DNA of 64,000 nt from Tritrichomonas musculus (Eukaryota > Parabasalia > Tritrichomonadida > Tritrichomonadidae): the NCBI GenBank assembly GCA_039105265.1, contig JAPFFF010000039.1, positions 930,001 to 994,000 on the forward strand, written 5' to 3'. The notes under the pieces were generated by a model. That model saw only the letters and a program-made list of their open reading frames with translations, was not told the origin of the DNA and searched no databases. Both the position numbers and the translations under genes were made by a program. Each line of letters opens with the position of its first letter. Positions within the stretch are counted from its first letter, which is position 1. Below, one piece after another: positions 22,224-33,027 of this stretch.

Positions 22224-24161
22224 TTAAGGAGATTCAGATGCTGAATTACCAACTTTTTTCTTTTTGACTACCAAAAAGTATACTAGAAGGCCAACAACGA
22301 CACCTACGACAACAACGCATCCTACAACAATTCCAGCGATTGCACCAGTTGACAAACCTTTCTTTTTTTCAGGACTTCTACTACTTGCGGTTGATGTTAC
22401 ATCAACCTTGCCCTTAAATGCGTCTGGCAATGATTCTTGATCAAAGTTAAAATTAAATTCATCATATTTGAGAGTAATCTTAAAGTTACTTAAATCTGCA
22501 TTACTATCAAGATTATTGAAGATTTTAATTTGTTGTGCTTCTAAAAGTTTAGATTGAGATGAGTATTCTTTGTTTTCAATATATATGTTTATTGGTCTTG
22601 GCTTTCCATTAACTAATCCATTCAAATGAAATTCTAAAGGCGTTAGATCATCATTATCACCATTATTATCACCATCATCACCTTCAGCTGAATCAACTAA
22701 TTCAATTTCTTTAAGATTTTTATCAGATCCACCATAGGCTGCATTCTTTTCAAAATTTGAATTTTCATCGATAGAATTCCACTTTTTAACGTAAGATGTA
22801 GGTATAGTTGGGGTAAATTCAGTATTGCACAATGTTTCTCCAGTTAATTTAATAGTGGAAGTATCAATTGTTCTTATAAAATAAGTTGTAAAAGCTACTG
22901 GACTATATTCAAAATTAGCACCTGCCACATCAGTTGTATAGACTTTATTTCCACTTTCTTCAACAAGCGTTCTTCGTATTCTTATCTTACCTGTACTAGC
23001 AGTGACAGTTCCCTTAATATGATAAGTAAAAGGGTATGCAAGATAGACATCTTGGTTAACTTCAAAGTTAAATTTGTGACTGTTATAGGTTTGCATAACT
23101 AAATAGATACCTGTATTTGTTTTAACTTGATTTGGCATAGAAACAATATAAAAGCTTCCTTTTGTCTGGCAATCTATAGTAACTACAGCATCATCTTTAA
23201 ATGTAAATAAGGATACACCATTACTTTTTGTGAAAACTTTTGGCTTGGTTAAAACTCCATTTATTTCAACTTTTATTGTAGTATCTTCAAATTCAACAAA
23301 AGCAAGAGCATGTCCTCCGGAAATTTTCAGAACATGAGGACAATCTGCTTTAGTATAACTAGCATATCCTTCAACACCTTTTCCATAAACAGTAGTATGA
23401 TCATCTTCTTCAGCTGAATCAACTAATTCAATTTCTTTAAGATTTTTATCAGATCCACCATAGGCTGCATTCTTTTCAAAATTTGAATTTTCATCGATAG
23501 AATTCCACTTTTTAACGTAAGATGTAGGTATAGTTGGGGTAAATTCAGTATTGCACAATGTTTCTCCAGTTAATTTAATAGTGGAAGTATCAATTGTTCT
23601 TATAAAATAAGTTGTAAAAGCTACTGGACTATATTCAAAATTAGCACCTGCCACATCAGTTGTATAGACTTTATTTCCACTTTCTTCAACAAGCGTTCTT
23701 CGTATTCTTATCTTACCTGTACTAGCAGTGACAGTTCCCTTAATATGATAAGTAAAAGGGTATGCAAGATAGACATCTTGGTTAACTTCAAAGTTAAATT
23801 TGTGACTGTTATAGGTTTGCATAACTAAATAGATACCTGTATTTGTTTTAACTTGATTTGGTATAGAAACAATATAAAAGCTTCCTTTTGTCTGGCAATC
23901 TATAGTAACTACAGCATCATCTTTAAATGTAAATAAGGATACACCATTACTTTTTGTGAAAACTTTTGGCTTGGTTAAAACTCCATTTATTTCAACTTTT
24001 ATTGTAGTATCTTCAAATTCAACAAAAGCAAGAGCATGTCCTCCGGAAATTCTCAGAACATGAGGACCACCTTCTTTAGTATAACTAGCATATCCTTCAA
24101 CACCTTTTCCATAAGTCTTTTCATCAGCAAAAACTTGTGAGCAAATTAACAATAACAACAT
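22224..24161 (-). CDS. Type I surface protein with two near-identical 242-aa domains (645 aa)
   Basis: Secreted or plasma-membrane protein. Residues 1-12 (MLLLLICSQVFA) are a signal peptide. Domains 1 (about 16-257) and 2 (258-499) both begin YGKGVEGYASYTK and are almost identical; differences include EGGPHVLRI versus ADCPHVLKI and VSIPNQ versus VSMPNQ. Their predicted strand-rich pattern suggests beta-sandwich modules. An Asp/Asn-rich linker (about 500-513) and a third, different region follow. The single helix at about 608-632 (GAIAGIVVGCVVVVGVVVGL) ends in KKKK, with a short cytoplasmic tail. The family is not recognised; a trichomonad surface or adhesion-type protein is an inference. An Inr lies 9 nt upstream of ATG 24161. 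The TAA stop overlaps TAAA, a trichomonad-like polyadenylation context. Confidence 0.8.
   Translation of the reverse strand: MLLLLICSQVFADEKTYGKGVEGYASYTKEGGPHVLRISGGHALAFVEFEDTTIKVEINGVLTKPKVFTKSNGVSLFTFKDDAVVTIDCQTKGSFYIVSIPNQVKTNTGIYLVMQTYNSHKFNFEVNQDVYLAYPFTYHIKGTVTASTGKIRIRRTLVEESGNKVYTTDVAGANFEYSPVAFTTYFIRTIDTSTIKLTGETLCNTEFTPTIPTSYVKKWNSIDENSNFEKNAAYGGSDKNLKEIELVDSAEEDDHTTVYGKGVEGYASYTKADCPHVLKISGGHALAFVEFEDTTIKVEINGVLTKPKVFTKSNGVSLFTFKDDAVVTIDCQTKGSFYIVSMPNQVKTNTGIYLVMQTYNSHKFNFEVNQDVYLAYPFTYHIKGTVTASTGKIRIRRTLVEESGNKVYTTDVAGANFEYSPVAFTTYFIRTIDTSTIKLTGETLCNTEFTPTIPTSYVKKWNSIDENSNFEKNAAYGGSDKNLKEIELVDSAEGDDGDNNGDNDDLTPLEFHLNGLVNGKPRPINIYIENKEYSSQSKLLEAQQIKIFNNLDSNADLSNFKITLKYDEFNFNFDQESLPDAFKGKVDVTSTASSRSPEKKKGLSTGAIAGIVVGCVVVVGVVVGLLVYFLVVKKKKVGNSASESP
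22685..24136 (-). repeat. In-gene tandem duplication, 726-bp period
   Basis: The block starting CAGCTGAATCAACTAATTCA at 22685 recurs at 23411. The two 726-bp copies differ at only a few positions over their length, including silent sites. This is a recent in-frame duplication or ongoing gene conversion between the two domains of the surface protein. Confidence 0.85.
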
Positions 24162-24167
24162 TTATAT

Positions 24168-24173
24168 AAATGA
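24168..24173 (-). promoter_or_regulatory. Initiator element of the surface-protein gene
   Basis: Minus-strand TCATTT (24173 to 24168) matches the trichomonad Inr. Predicted start A24171, leader of about 9 nt. A second match, TCACTT, lies just upstream. Confidence 0.55.
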
Positions 24174-25158
24174 AGTGAAAATAAAATCGAAATGCGAACG
24201 GTTATATTTGCTTGTTAATAGAATAATAAACGGAAAAAACGTATATATTTTTTTTAAAAAAAAAAACTGAATTTGCTCTGTTTTTTGATATGTGAACCTT
24301 CTTAAAAAAGCAGAGATATTTTTAACAGGAAAAAAAACTTTTAAGAAAATTCAATGAATATTGAATATTTGAGAGATAAAAAAATATTTTTGCCTAAAAA
24401 AAATTGTTTTATTGGGTTAAGATTAATGTTGTTAAAAGTTATAGACAAAAATACAACCGAAATACTAAAATCAAAGATAAATCGCTAGTCAATTAAAAAT
24501 TTAATCGATTAAATAACTTTTAAAAAGTTTTGTATTTTGATTTTTCTGACTTTTCTTTTAGTATTTTTGGGTATTTATGTTGTATTTTTGTCTACAACTT
24601 TTAACAACATTAATCTTAACCCAATAAAACAATTTTTTTTAGGCAAAAATATTTTTTTATCTCTCAAATATTCAATTTTCATTGAATTTTCTTAAAAGTT
24701 TTTTTCTGTTAAAAATATCATAGGTCGGCCAAAATAACGTATTTGTCAAAAACATAAAGCCAAATAGAGGAGGGTCAACTTATTTTTAACACAAAAACTC
24801 ATAGTATAATTGGTTTGGATTTTTCATAAGTACATATAATATTTAATATAATATATAATAGTTTTTCTATCTAAAATATCCTAATAAATTATTTATATTA
24901 TTGAGATAAAAATGTTTTATTCAAAATAAATCTAATTTGAATGCATATTCAAATATTTTTTTCTCTCAATTTTTTCTTTTCAAATTTAAGTTTTATAGTT
25001 TTACAAATTTTTCTTGATGAGTTATTAATATTTTTTAAATATTCTTACATATTTAATTATGGATATAAAATTAAAAAATAATTACTCATACGATATTTTA
25101 AATCAATTCATATATTTGCTTGCGAGAAAGTATAAAACTAATGATCGAGTGTAATTTA
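24174..25158. other. Intergenic region holding a fold-back element
   Basis: No gene. The 405-bp fold-back at 24315-24719 is listed separately. The remaining sequence is AT-rich. Confidence 0.5.
24315..24719. repeat. Fold-back element with about 160-bp arms
   Basis: GATATTTTTAACAGGAAAAA at 24315 and its inverse at 24700-24719 open two long arms that remain nearly identical inward, through TATTTTTGCCTAAAAAAAAT and TTGGGTTAAGATTAATGTTG. The spacer is about 85 bp. There is no coding capacity and no obvious target duplication. The structure would form a strong hairpin when single-stranded. Confidence 0.7.
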
Positions 25159-25449
25159 TCATGACTCTAATAAAAAATTGGTAGTTGAAATATGAAATTT
25201 AGTCGAATAAATAGATTTATTATACGAATATATATCTAATATATTGTTTTCGAATGATTTGGTGTGTTGAATTTGGGACAATATTTGATTTAATAGCATC
25301 AGTAATAGTTTCAAAAAACTGATTACATCTCGCCATTTTGTAAAAATATTGAATCTCGACTGGTTTATTCTTATCATATTAGCAAATACTTTTAGATCAC
25401 CATTTGACCTATCTTGAATTATTTGAAATTGAGGATCTCCAATTTTCAT
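25159..25449 (-). CDS. Uncertain small ORF (96 aa)
   Basis: An ATG-started frame with a balanced opening (MKIGDPQFQIIQDRSNGDLK) that becomes hydrophobic/helical in the middle (FLKLLLMLLNQILSQIQ). No family recognised, and no Inr within 30 nt of the ATG. It could be a small gene or the remnant of a longer one. Confidence 0.25.
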   Translation of the reverse strand: MKIGDPQFQIIQDRSNGDLKVFANMIRINQSRFNIFTKWRDVISFLKLLLMLLNQILSQIQHTKSFENNILDIYSYNKSIYSTKFHISTTNFLLES

Positions 25450-25849
25450 CGATTGTCCTTAATCCAATCATAAAAGTAATATTTATATATAATTATTATT
25501 ATATTATTTATAAATAAAATAAAATTTTGAATTTATTAATTACATAACGCAAAAAAATGCAAACAATGAGAAAAAATTGGCCATTCAATTTGTTGACTCT
25601 CCTTTAGCCAAATTTAAAAAAAAGTTAGAAACTTCCCAAACTTATATATTTGTTTTATGATCATATGATTAAGAAAATATCTAAATTTGGTGGGAATTCT
25701 TGAGTTGGATTTTTTTTTTATCATCATTTTTTTTAAATTTGAATTTAAAAGAATTATATCCTGTTATATATTAAATTTACAGGTTATTTTATTACTTTCT
25801 TTAGTTTATAACTATATATAATATATATATAAAGTAATAAAAATTAAGA
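25450..25849. other. AT-rich intergenic region
   Basis: Nothing recognisable; TA-rich runs near 25815. Confidence 0.5.
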
Positions 25850-25858
25850 AATATTTAT

Positions 25859-26610
25859 GGGGAATACTTATCGCCCCCGATACTTATTGACCCCGGAGGT
25901 TAAGGTCAATATTGACCTTGTATCGTACTTCAGAAAAAAAAGTTCGAAACTTTTTTGCACTTTTGCAAAAAATACCATGAGTAGCTACTCATGCTTTTTT
26001 CATATTTTTTCAAGATAAAAAAAATATAAACGTATTATTTTAGTTTAAGTTGATATTGGTCTTTATTTTAAGCATCTACTAAATAAACAATCAACCAAAA
26101 GTATTTTTTACGCCATCATTTTATTATTTTAAAGCATTTAATTACGCAAATTTCAAAATTTCGCTAATATTATTAATATTTGATATTAAATTCTTTCAAA
26201 ATCACAAAGGATTCATTTTATTATAAGAGATACAGTCTATACTTATTGATATTCACCCGGATTGCGAATTTGATTTCAATTTAGCTAATATTAAAATTAA
26301 ATTATGATGATGATTTTAGTTTTTCTTGCTAAAAAGTAACAAAAAGAATGATTGATAATATATAAAATACTTGTGAATGCTTGTTTATTAGTGAATGCTT
26401 ATAATAAAAATCATTATCAACTTAAACTAAAATAATACGTTTATATTTTTTTTATCTTGAAATAATATGAAAAAAGCATGAGTAGCTACTCATGGTATTT
26501 TTTGCAAAAGTGCAAAAAAGTTTCGAACTTTTTTTTCTGAAGTACGATACAAGGTCAATATTGACCTTAACCTCCGGGTCAATAAGTATCGGGGGCGATA
26601 AGTATTCCCC
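25859..26610. mobile_element. Mutator-like MITE with 9-bp target duplication
   Basis: The left end begins GGGGAATACTTATCGCCCCC and the right end is its inverse. The terminal inverted repeats run about 200 bp (through AAGGTCAATATTGACCTTGT and GCATGAGTAGCTACTCATG) with few differences. The 752-bp element is flanked by an exact 9-bp direct repeat AATATTTAT (25850-25858 and 26611-26619). Long inverted repeats with a 9-bp duplication are characteristic of Mutator-like elements. The interior is non-coding, so it is non-autonomous. Each arm contains small perfect palindromes (AAGGTCAATATTGACCTT and CATGAGTAGCTACTCATG). Confidence 0.82.
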
Positions 26611-26771
26611 AATATTTATTATTCATCAGTGAATTGATGAAAAAAATTTAATACAATTTTAGAAAAATAGAAGATCAAATTTCCTTTTTATTTTTATTTT
26701 ATTATATTATAAAAATTTATATAACAACAAAAGTAGACTTAAATAATATTTATTATTCATCAGTGAATTGA
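26611..26771. repeat. 27-bp direct repeat flanking a 107-bp segment
   Basis: AATATTTATTATTCATCAGTGAATTGA occurs at 26611-26637 and 26745-26771 (only the first and last bases are typed elsewhere). The first copy overlaps the target duplication of the Mutator-like MITE. It may reflect a local duplication or slippage event after that insertion. Confidence 0.6.
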
Positions 26772-27749
26772 AGGTAGACTTGTTAAAAGTCCGGGACAAA
26801 TGCACTTTTCATGGACTTTTCGTGGACTCGGGACTTGGCGTGGACCTAACAAACCTTGTCAATTAATTTTTATTAATATCTCAAAAAAGAACTCTTTTTA
26901 TGCATATATTTTATAGTTTATTTGTTTATTTTAATTTTTTGTTTATTTAAATAGAAAAATAGTAACTAATATGAGTATATTATATTTGAATGTTTTTAAG
27001 GGGGTACTGTTTTTGCATTTATCTCAATATATAATTTATATTTTAATTTATGAAATCATAAAAATAATAAATGAATTTTTTTATTGATATATTTAATTAT
27101 GTACATTATAATATTTTGATAATTTAAAGATAAAAATAAATATAAATATGACCTTGAAGAACTTTTTAAAAGTATTTATTAACCTAATATATTCAAAAAT
27201 AAAAAAAAGTATAATTTATTTTGCAAATTTTTATGCAAAAGTATCTTGCTTTCTTTAAAATAAAATCATAAATAAATTATAATATAAGAATTAAAATAGA
27301 TTGAAATAAATAAATAAATTATAATTAATAATAAATTCAAAAAAGGTAAGCCAAATAATATTAAATTAAAATTCTTTTAATTTTTTTTTAATAAATTTCT
27401 CTTTGGAGCTTATTTATTTACAGAATTAATGCGAATGGAGCGAATAAAATAAGCAGAAATTTCTTGTATCGCTCAGAATAAATTTTTGTTTTTTGAAACT
27501 TTTTCTGAAGTGCTTCTCACAAAAAAAATGATAGACTCAATAACCCGCACTTTTCACTAGATTTACTCAGAAAAAGTGAACCCTCTCAATTCTCAGCAAA
27601 TCTTCCTAGATTTTGCTCTCAAAAAGTGAAAAAAAATTTAAAAATTAAAAATAGATTTATCTTTATATCAGAAAACTTAATTTTTATTAATTAGTAAACT
27701 TCAACTATAGTCATCTTTGGTTGATGAATAAACCATATCTGTCATACAG
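26772..27749. other. Intergenic region with a GGAC-rich patch
   Basis: No gene. At 26785-26850 a GC-richer patch repeats the word GGAC at least five times (GTCCGGGACAAATGC, CATGGACTTTTCGTGGACTC, GGGACTTGGCGTGGACC), resembling a transposon subterminal array. Its partner end was not found. Near 27430-27640 AGAAAAAGTGAA-type words recur. Confidence 0.35.
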
Positions 27750-28121
27750 TTACTTTTGGAATTTGGTAATTCCATCTTCAATTAACTGTATGACAGATAT
27801 CTCTTTGTTCTTGATAAAGAATCCATCTCTTTCTTCAAATGTTTTGTGACTCGCATTAATATAATTTCTGATGTAATCATCTTTTTTTGATCTGGAGAAA
27901 TACTTAATAGTATTAAATATATATTCTTTTTCGTCATAGAAAAAGTCTTAATGATGAAGTTCTTCTACATTTTGGTCAATAACATATTCAATTTGCAAAT
28001 CATTGTATTGGTATCAAAAAGGTAGTAGGAAAAATTTCGATTTTAGCGGGAAATTTCGGAGAACTTACATAGTCTTTTCTATAATATAATGTATGAAAGC
28101 AAAATCTGCATCAGTATTCAT
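27750..28121 (-). pseudogene. Decayed coding fragment of unknown family
   Basis: Minus-strand blocks read as protein: NTDADFAFIHYIIEKTM, then YNDLQIEYVIDQNVEELHH, then DFFYDEKEYIFNTIKYFSRS followed by KKDDYIRNYINASHKTFEER and DGFFIKNKEISVIQLIEDGI. Stops and a frameshift separate the blocks. The sequence looks like the helical N-terminal part of a trichomonad repeat protein, but I cannot name the family. The 3' end lies in a hairpin (ATATCTGTCATACAGTTA, 27735, and its inverse at 27783). Confidence 0.45.
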
Positions 28122-28660
28122 TTGTTGATTTTTTTTTTGCTTTTAGTATAAGAAGGCCATCCAAAACCGCTAATTATCATTCAAAAAAATTGAATAAAAA
28201 ATCTAGATAAAAGTGCTGAAATAGAAGTCTATCAAAAAAATGACAAATTTCAAATTTATTCTGAAGCCGGTGCTTGAATTTGATCAACGAAATCATTAAA
28301 ATCTTATTATTTATAAAAAATAAAAATTCTCCTTAAAGAGTTTTTTTTTTTAAAAAAAAAAATTCTATCTATAAGATGCAAAATTAGATCTATTGTGTTT
28401 TTTTTTTTTATCGTTAGCAGAATAATTTTTAAATCGTTAATCTCTTGGATGTATCTTTAGCAGAATAATATTTGTTCTTCCTGATTTTCGCTTTTTCTTA
28501 AACAAAATCATAATAACTAATACAATTACTTTTGTTCAAATCATCAAAGAAGCCAGCAGTTCGACCTCTCTAGCATGTATGCATAAAGCACTTTTCTATT
28601 CAAGTATTAAGAGGTCTATTATATAATTACCTTAAAAAATTTTAATAAGAAAGAAAAACT
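28122..28660. other. Intergenic region with a short coding trace
   Basis: A plus-strand trace near 28155-28280 (KGHPKPLIIIQKN, then NLDKSAEIEVYQKNDKFQIY) ends at a stop. It is too short to classify. The rest is AT-rich with poly-A/T runs. Confidence 0.35.
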
Positions 28661-28830
28661 CAGGGTTGCTAAAAGGGCACGGGCAGGAGCGAGTGGCCCG
28701 AGGTGACCTTCGGGCCGGGGCCAAGCGGGGCACAGGGTGACCCGGGCACGGGCTGGCCCGTCCAAACCGTTTTGCCCGCCCCGGCTCGCGCCCTTTATGC
28801 CATTGCCCGGGCAAATGCTCAGGGCAAAAA
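28661..28830 (+). repeat. GC-rich transposon terminus (hAT-like)
   Basis: CAGGGTTGCTAAAAGGGCAC opens a 170-bp island that is strongly G+C-rich, packed with GGGC, GCCCG and GGCCCG words in both orientations. A CAGGG start followed by a dense subterminal word array is typical of hAT ends. I could not find a matching inverted end or an 8-bp duplication, so it may be a solo end. Open frames across it are compositional artefacts. Confidence 0.5.
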
Positions 28831-28917
28831 ACTTATGAAAAAGTTTATAAAAAAAATAATACATTTTTTAGAATCTTTCTAATTTTAATCAATATTCTTT
28901 ATATAATACATCATATG

Positions 28918-29486
28918 TACGCCTTCATTTTTCGCCCAAAAAATTAAAAACAAGGGCGATTTATTTTTATGAATTGAGTACGTTTATTTTTTTTTTTTTA
29001 TTTTTTTTTAATATATATATATATTAAATTAGGTAATTGTAAAGCTATGTTATTAATAATGCTTTTTTGGCAGATTTAATATTTTTTGTCACATTCAAAA
29101 ATTGAGGAATTTTATATTGCCCGGAGAAAACCTTTCAATTCATTTTACATCGCCCGGCGGTTCCTTTCAAATGATCATATAAACCTTTGAATTTCCTATT
29201 TTGGTCACTTTTCCGCCCAAAATGCCACTTTTTTTCGCCCCAAGAATTTGAAAACTTTACAACCAAATTTCATAAATTTTCAAATTCTATGAGTATGTTC
29301 AAATTTCATTATTCTATGAGTATTCTCAATTGCAATTTTTTTGAATAAATTCATTGAATTAGTATTTTTTATTAAATGTTAAAAGCATTTATTTTTAAAA
29401 GTTTAAATATATTTTCATGATTAATTTTCTGAGAATAACCGCTGCCCATTGATATTTAACAAGTAAAGGCGATTAATGAAGGCGTA
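28918..29486. mobile_element. hAT-type MITE (569 bp, 8-bp duplication)
   Basis: TACGCCTTCATTTTTCGCC at the left matches the inverted GGCGATTAATGAAGGCGTA at the right. An exact 8-bp direct repeat ATCATATG flanks the unit (28910-28917 and 29487-29494). The interior has CGCCCGGCGG-type words but no gene. The 8-bp duplication points to the hAT superfamily. The terminus is reminiscent of, but not the same as, that of the autonomous element at 7101. Confidence 0.78.
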
Positions 29487-30016
29487 ATCATATGACTAAA
29501 TAATAATAAGTGATTAATTAATGTTGTATATTCGTTGTTCATTTCAGAGTTTTGACGCAATACTTATATAGCAGTTAATATTTCTGAGATCTCATAGAAA
29601 AAGTGAATATAATTAATAAAAATGTTATAATATCTTCATTAATAATTAATAATTTTGAAAAATATTTAATCAAAATTATAACTTTTTGGTGTGAAATTTC
29701 ATTTTTATCGAAAAAGACTTTTGCCAATTTGATCTAAGAATTGAAAATCATTATATTACAATAAATTCATCATTTTTTATATAAAAATCAGGAACTGAAT
29801 GACTTGCAATTAAAATCATTTATTTTATATCATTATTTATTTGAACGAATTCTCTTATATAAAAAATAAAAATGCTGAAATAAATACGAAAAAGAAAATT
29901 ACAAGAGCATAAACTTTTTTTTGCCCGCGGGCATTAAAATTGAGAGGAAGCAAAATTCACACGAGCCACATGTTTGGCCCATAAATTGCTCAAGGGCCAA
30001 AAGTGCCAATTGCCAC
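29487..30016. other. Intergenic region ending at the palindrome boundary
   Basis: AT-rich until 29921, then a GC-richer patch (TTGCCCGCGGGCATT, TTTGGCCCATAAATTGC, AGGGCCAAAAGTGCCAATTG) runs to the exact outer edge of the left palindrome arm. It may be the end of a transposon whose insertion or excision set that boundary. No gene is supported. Confidence 0.4.
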
Positions 30017-31852
30017 TTTTTTTCCCATCTTTTATTTTGAACTCTTTTTGTTGTATTTAATTTTGTTAACTGTTCTTCATTCATGTTTGATTTGCCCAAG
30101 TTTTCGTTCATTATTTTGTTTTGAATCTAATTACGAGTTTATTAATCAACAAGATTCGAATTCTTTTTTAAAAAGGGTGAATATGATTAATATTTCTTAT
30201 TGAGTATCATAATAACGATTATTTGATCAATATTGATCTGCTCATTTGTAAAGAGAAAAAGTAAAAGATCTTTTCATGAAAAATTGATAGGGGAAATTAC
30301 CGATAATCATATAATTATATCTAGGGGAAAATATAGAATTTCTTTATAGTTTTTGCATAATATAAAAAAAATACTGATTTTGGCCTATCAGTAAAATTGT
30401 ATTCAATCTTAAAAAAAGACTGAAATTATTCTTTCGAGTTTCCATCTGCTATAGTAGTAGTTCCCATCAAAGACTGACAAAACTCATCAAAACATGTTTT
30501 GTTGATTTCAATGATTGATATTAGTAGCACTAGTCATATTTATGTTTATTAGCCAGAATATCAATTTTTATATCATGATATAGTTCAATGAATATTGAAT
30601 TTTTTTAAAAAAGCTCTTTTAAATTGTTTTCTAAGAAACATCATTGTATATTGAACATATATAAGAAAGATGTGACTATAAAAGCTCATTTTGGAGGAGA
30701 TTAAGTTCAAATTTTGAGTGAAAAACACATGACCTATAGGTCAAATATCGTTTAATAACGAGTAATTTAAACTGGATTCGATAATTCGGACCAGACAAAT
30801 AACCTCTCAAATTTTTATAAAAAACAATGGATGAATCTTGAAAGCTAAACAAAGCAATTATCATACTTTTTTTCGAAAAAAATTATACAACACAAATCCG
30901 TAATGTTTAAACGTAGAAAAAGGAAGAGCTGAGATGTAATTAAGCGTTTCGAATTACATGAAGAATTTCTTATTCCAAAAAAAGAGGCATATCTTTCAAA
31001 ATTACGCCAAAAATACGTCAATAAAATGAGGTACTTACGGCAGAAAATATATGGATGCTTGAAAATAGGGAAACATAAATTTATTTTTTAAATAAATTTT
31101 TTTTAAAAAATCAACTTTTTCATAATATAAAATATAAAATTGAATATTTTTTTTAATCAGACCAGTTTTGAGATAAAATCGGGTGTAATTTCTGAAGAAG
31201 GAAAAATAAAATTTTAAAATTGAATGCAAAAAGTTATTTGTAATATTGAAATAGTTGTCTGATTTATCGAATCCAGTTAAAAATATTCAATGGATTATTT
31301 ATTGTTTTTCATAGGTAAGAATTATTTTGTTTCCCTGGATTTTATATGTTTATTTCTTTGCACTTATTAATAAAAGCAAAAAAATATTAAAATCTGCTCA
31401 CATCAATGAATTAATTTATGATATTTGATATTCACCTCAAAAATACAAATTGGTTTTTTGTATCATAAATTATTAATAATACTTTTCCATAAAGTATTAA
31501 CAGAGATGTTCAGTATTATTCACTATCTTCAAATCAAGGCTAAATGCCCAAAAGACATGTGATATAAAAAATCGGGCTAGTTCAACATTTTCCATATAAA
31601 AATTTTATAAAATATAAAATATTTTTAAGTTTAGCTTGAAGATAAATTTGAATCATTTTTTCAGATTTTTTTGGGTCCGCGATATTGTCATTGGAATGTT
31701 TGCTTGTTGTCAGTGCTGTTATTAAAGTGTTTGTTTAGGTTTTATGTTGACATTAGGATTCAACTTTTTGAGAACATTCAAAAAGCTAACCTTGAATTCA
31801 ATTTTTGAGAGCATACAAACTGAAAAAGTTCAATTTTTTCATATATATCATA

Positions 31853-32176
31853 ATGGAACTCAATCAAGAAAGAAGGACAAGATCACTTCATAATATAAAT
31901 GATAATGATTTTGATCATAAAAAGAATATAGAAAATGATTATAGAAATAGCAAAGCTTGGGTTGTGCTAACATCCAAATTTGGCCCAAACGTAAATCATG
32001 ACGAACTCCTCAGTTTAGCAGAAATCCTTTCCTTTCATTGTAAAATACCATTGTCACGTGAAAATAGAAGACAAAAAGGAAAACTAATTCAATGGTATAA
32101 TGATAATTTGAATGAATTATGGCCATTCATTAAAAAAAATGTTGAAGTTAAATTATCAAATGGATGTTCTCTTTGA
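31853..32176 (+). CDS. Small uncharacterised protein, left-arm copy (107 aa)
   Basis: An intact frame from ATG 31853, 12 nt after an Inr-like TCATAT (31839-31844). An upstream in-frame extension to 31805 is not needed. The N-terminus is hydrophilic (ERRTRSLHNINDNDFDHKKN). The C-terminal 70 residues look like a compact helical domain with KAWVVLTSKFGPNVNHDELL, then KIPLSRENRRQKGKLIQWYN and DNLNELWPFI. Spacing of Trp/Leu and basic residues would suit a small DNA- or protein-binding domain, but I do not recognise it. An identical copy is in the other palindrome arm. Preservation of both copies suggests gene conversion or recent duplication. Confidence 0.55.
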   Translation: MELNQERRTRSLHNINDNDFDHKKNIENDYRNSKAWVVLTSKFGPNVNHDELLSLAEILSFHCKIPLSRENRRQKGKLIQWYNDNLNELWPFIKKNVEVKLSNGCSL

Positions 32177-33027
32177 TTTGTTGAATTAAAGCATTTTTAA
32201 AAAAATTACATATAGTATTTATTTATTATTTTTATTATTATGGGAAATTTCTTACTTAATTTATATAATTAATTTGTTTATTGTTTATTAAAATGTAAAT
32301 ATTCATTGAGAAAAAAGATTCAAAAACATTTGAAAGGCAAACAAATCTTTTCAAAAATATTTTTTGAGTAATTTGAAAAAAAATGCCTTTTTTTATTTTA
32401 ATTATTTTGACTAAATTAAAAAATTTTTTTAAAATTCATAATATTTTATAAAATATAAATTAAACTTTAAAATTGTGTGAACAATAGTGAATGAGATCAC
32501 TAAAAAGGCAAACAAAAGTTATCAAAAAATCTATCGAAAAGTTCACTTTTTTAAAGGTTGTTGTTCTGAGAGCATTCAAAACTAAACTTTTTGAATTTTT
32601 TTGCGATATATATATATTTTGCCTTTCATTAAACCAGCTAAATACTATATTAAATGAAGTCCTCTTTTCATATGAATTTAGGAAAAAATATTTGCCTAAA
32701 AAAAACTAAAAGATCATTAAGGTACAAATGTAATACGTTATTAATTTGACCTGTGAACGTTTATTATTTGAGAAGATCACCCTCCCAGAAAAAGTTGATA
32801 TTTGAGGGGTCTGTTTCTGATACTTATTTTTTAATTTTATTCATTTTAATGATATGTTATGTGAAATGAGTAAATTAAATTTACATTTATTTAATTTCAA
32901 GATATTATCAACTATTCTGTAATTATGATATGACTTCTTTATATATAGATAATATTAAATTTCAAATATAAAAGTTTATTAATATTTTTTCATTTATTAC
33001 AATAAAGCCAATTTGGTATGTATATTT

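Noticed and set aside
28619-28864. Two minus-strand Pro/Ala/Arg-rich open frames in the GC island
   Set aside because: Stop codons are rare in GC-rich DNA by chance; the sequence is a transposon subterminal array, not a gene.
29899-30111. 70-codon minus-strand frame at the left palindrome edge
   Set aside because: It runs from arm sequence into an unrelated GC-richer patch. The right-arm counterpart has a different ending, so this is a junction artefact.
32491-32709. 72-codon frame repeated in both palindrome arms (also 46721-46939)
   Set aside because: Being duplicated only reflects the palindrome. Composition is low-complexity K/F/L and no start signal is present. The same applies to the 62-codon frames at 30676 and 48692.
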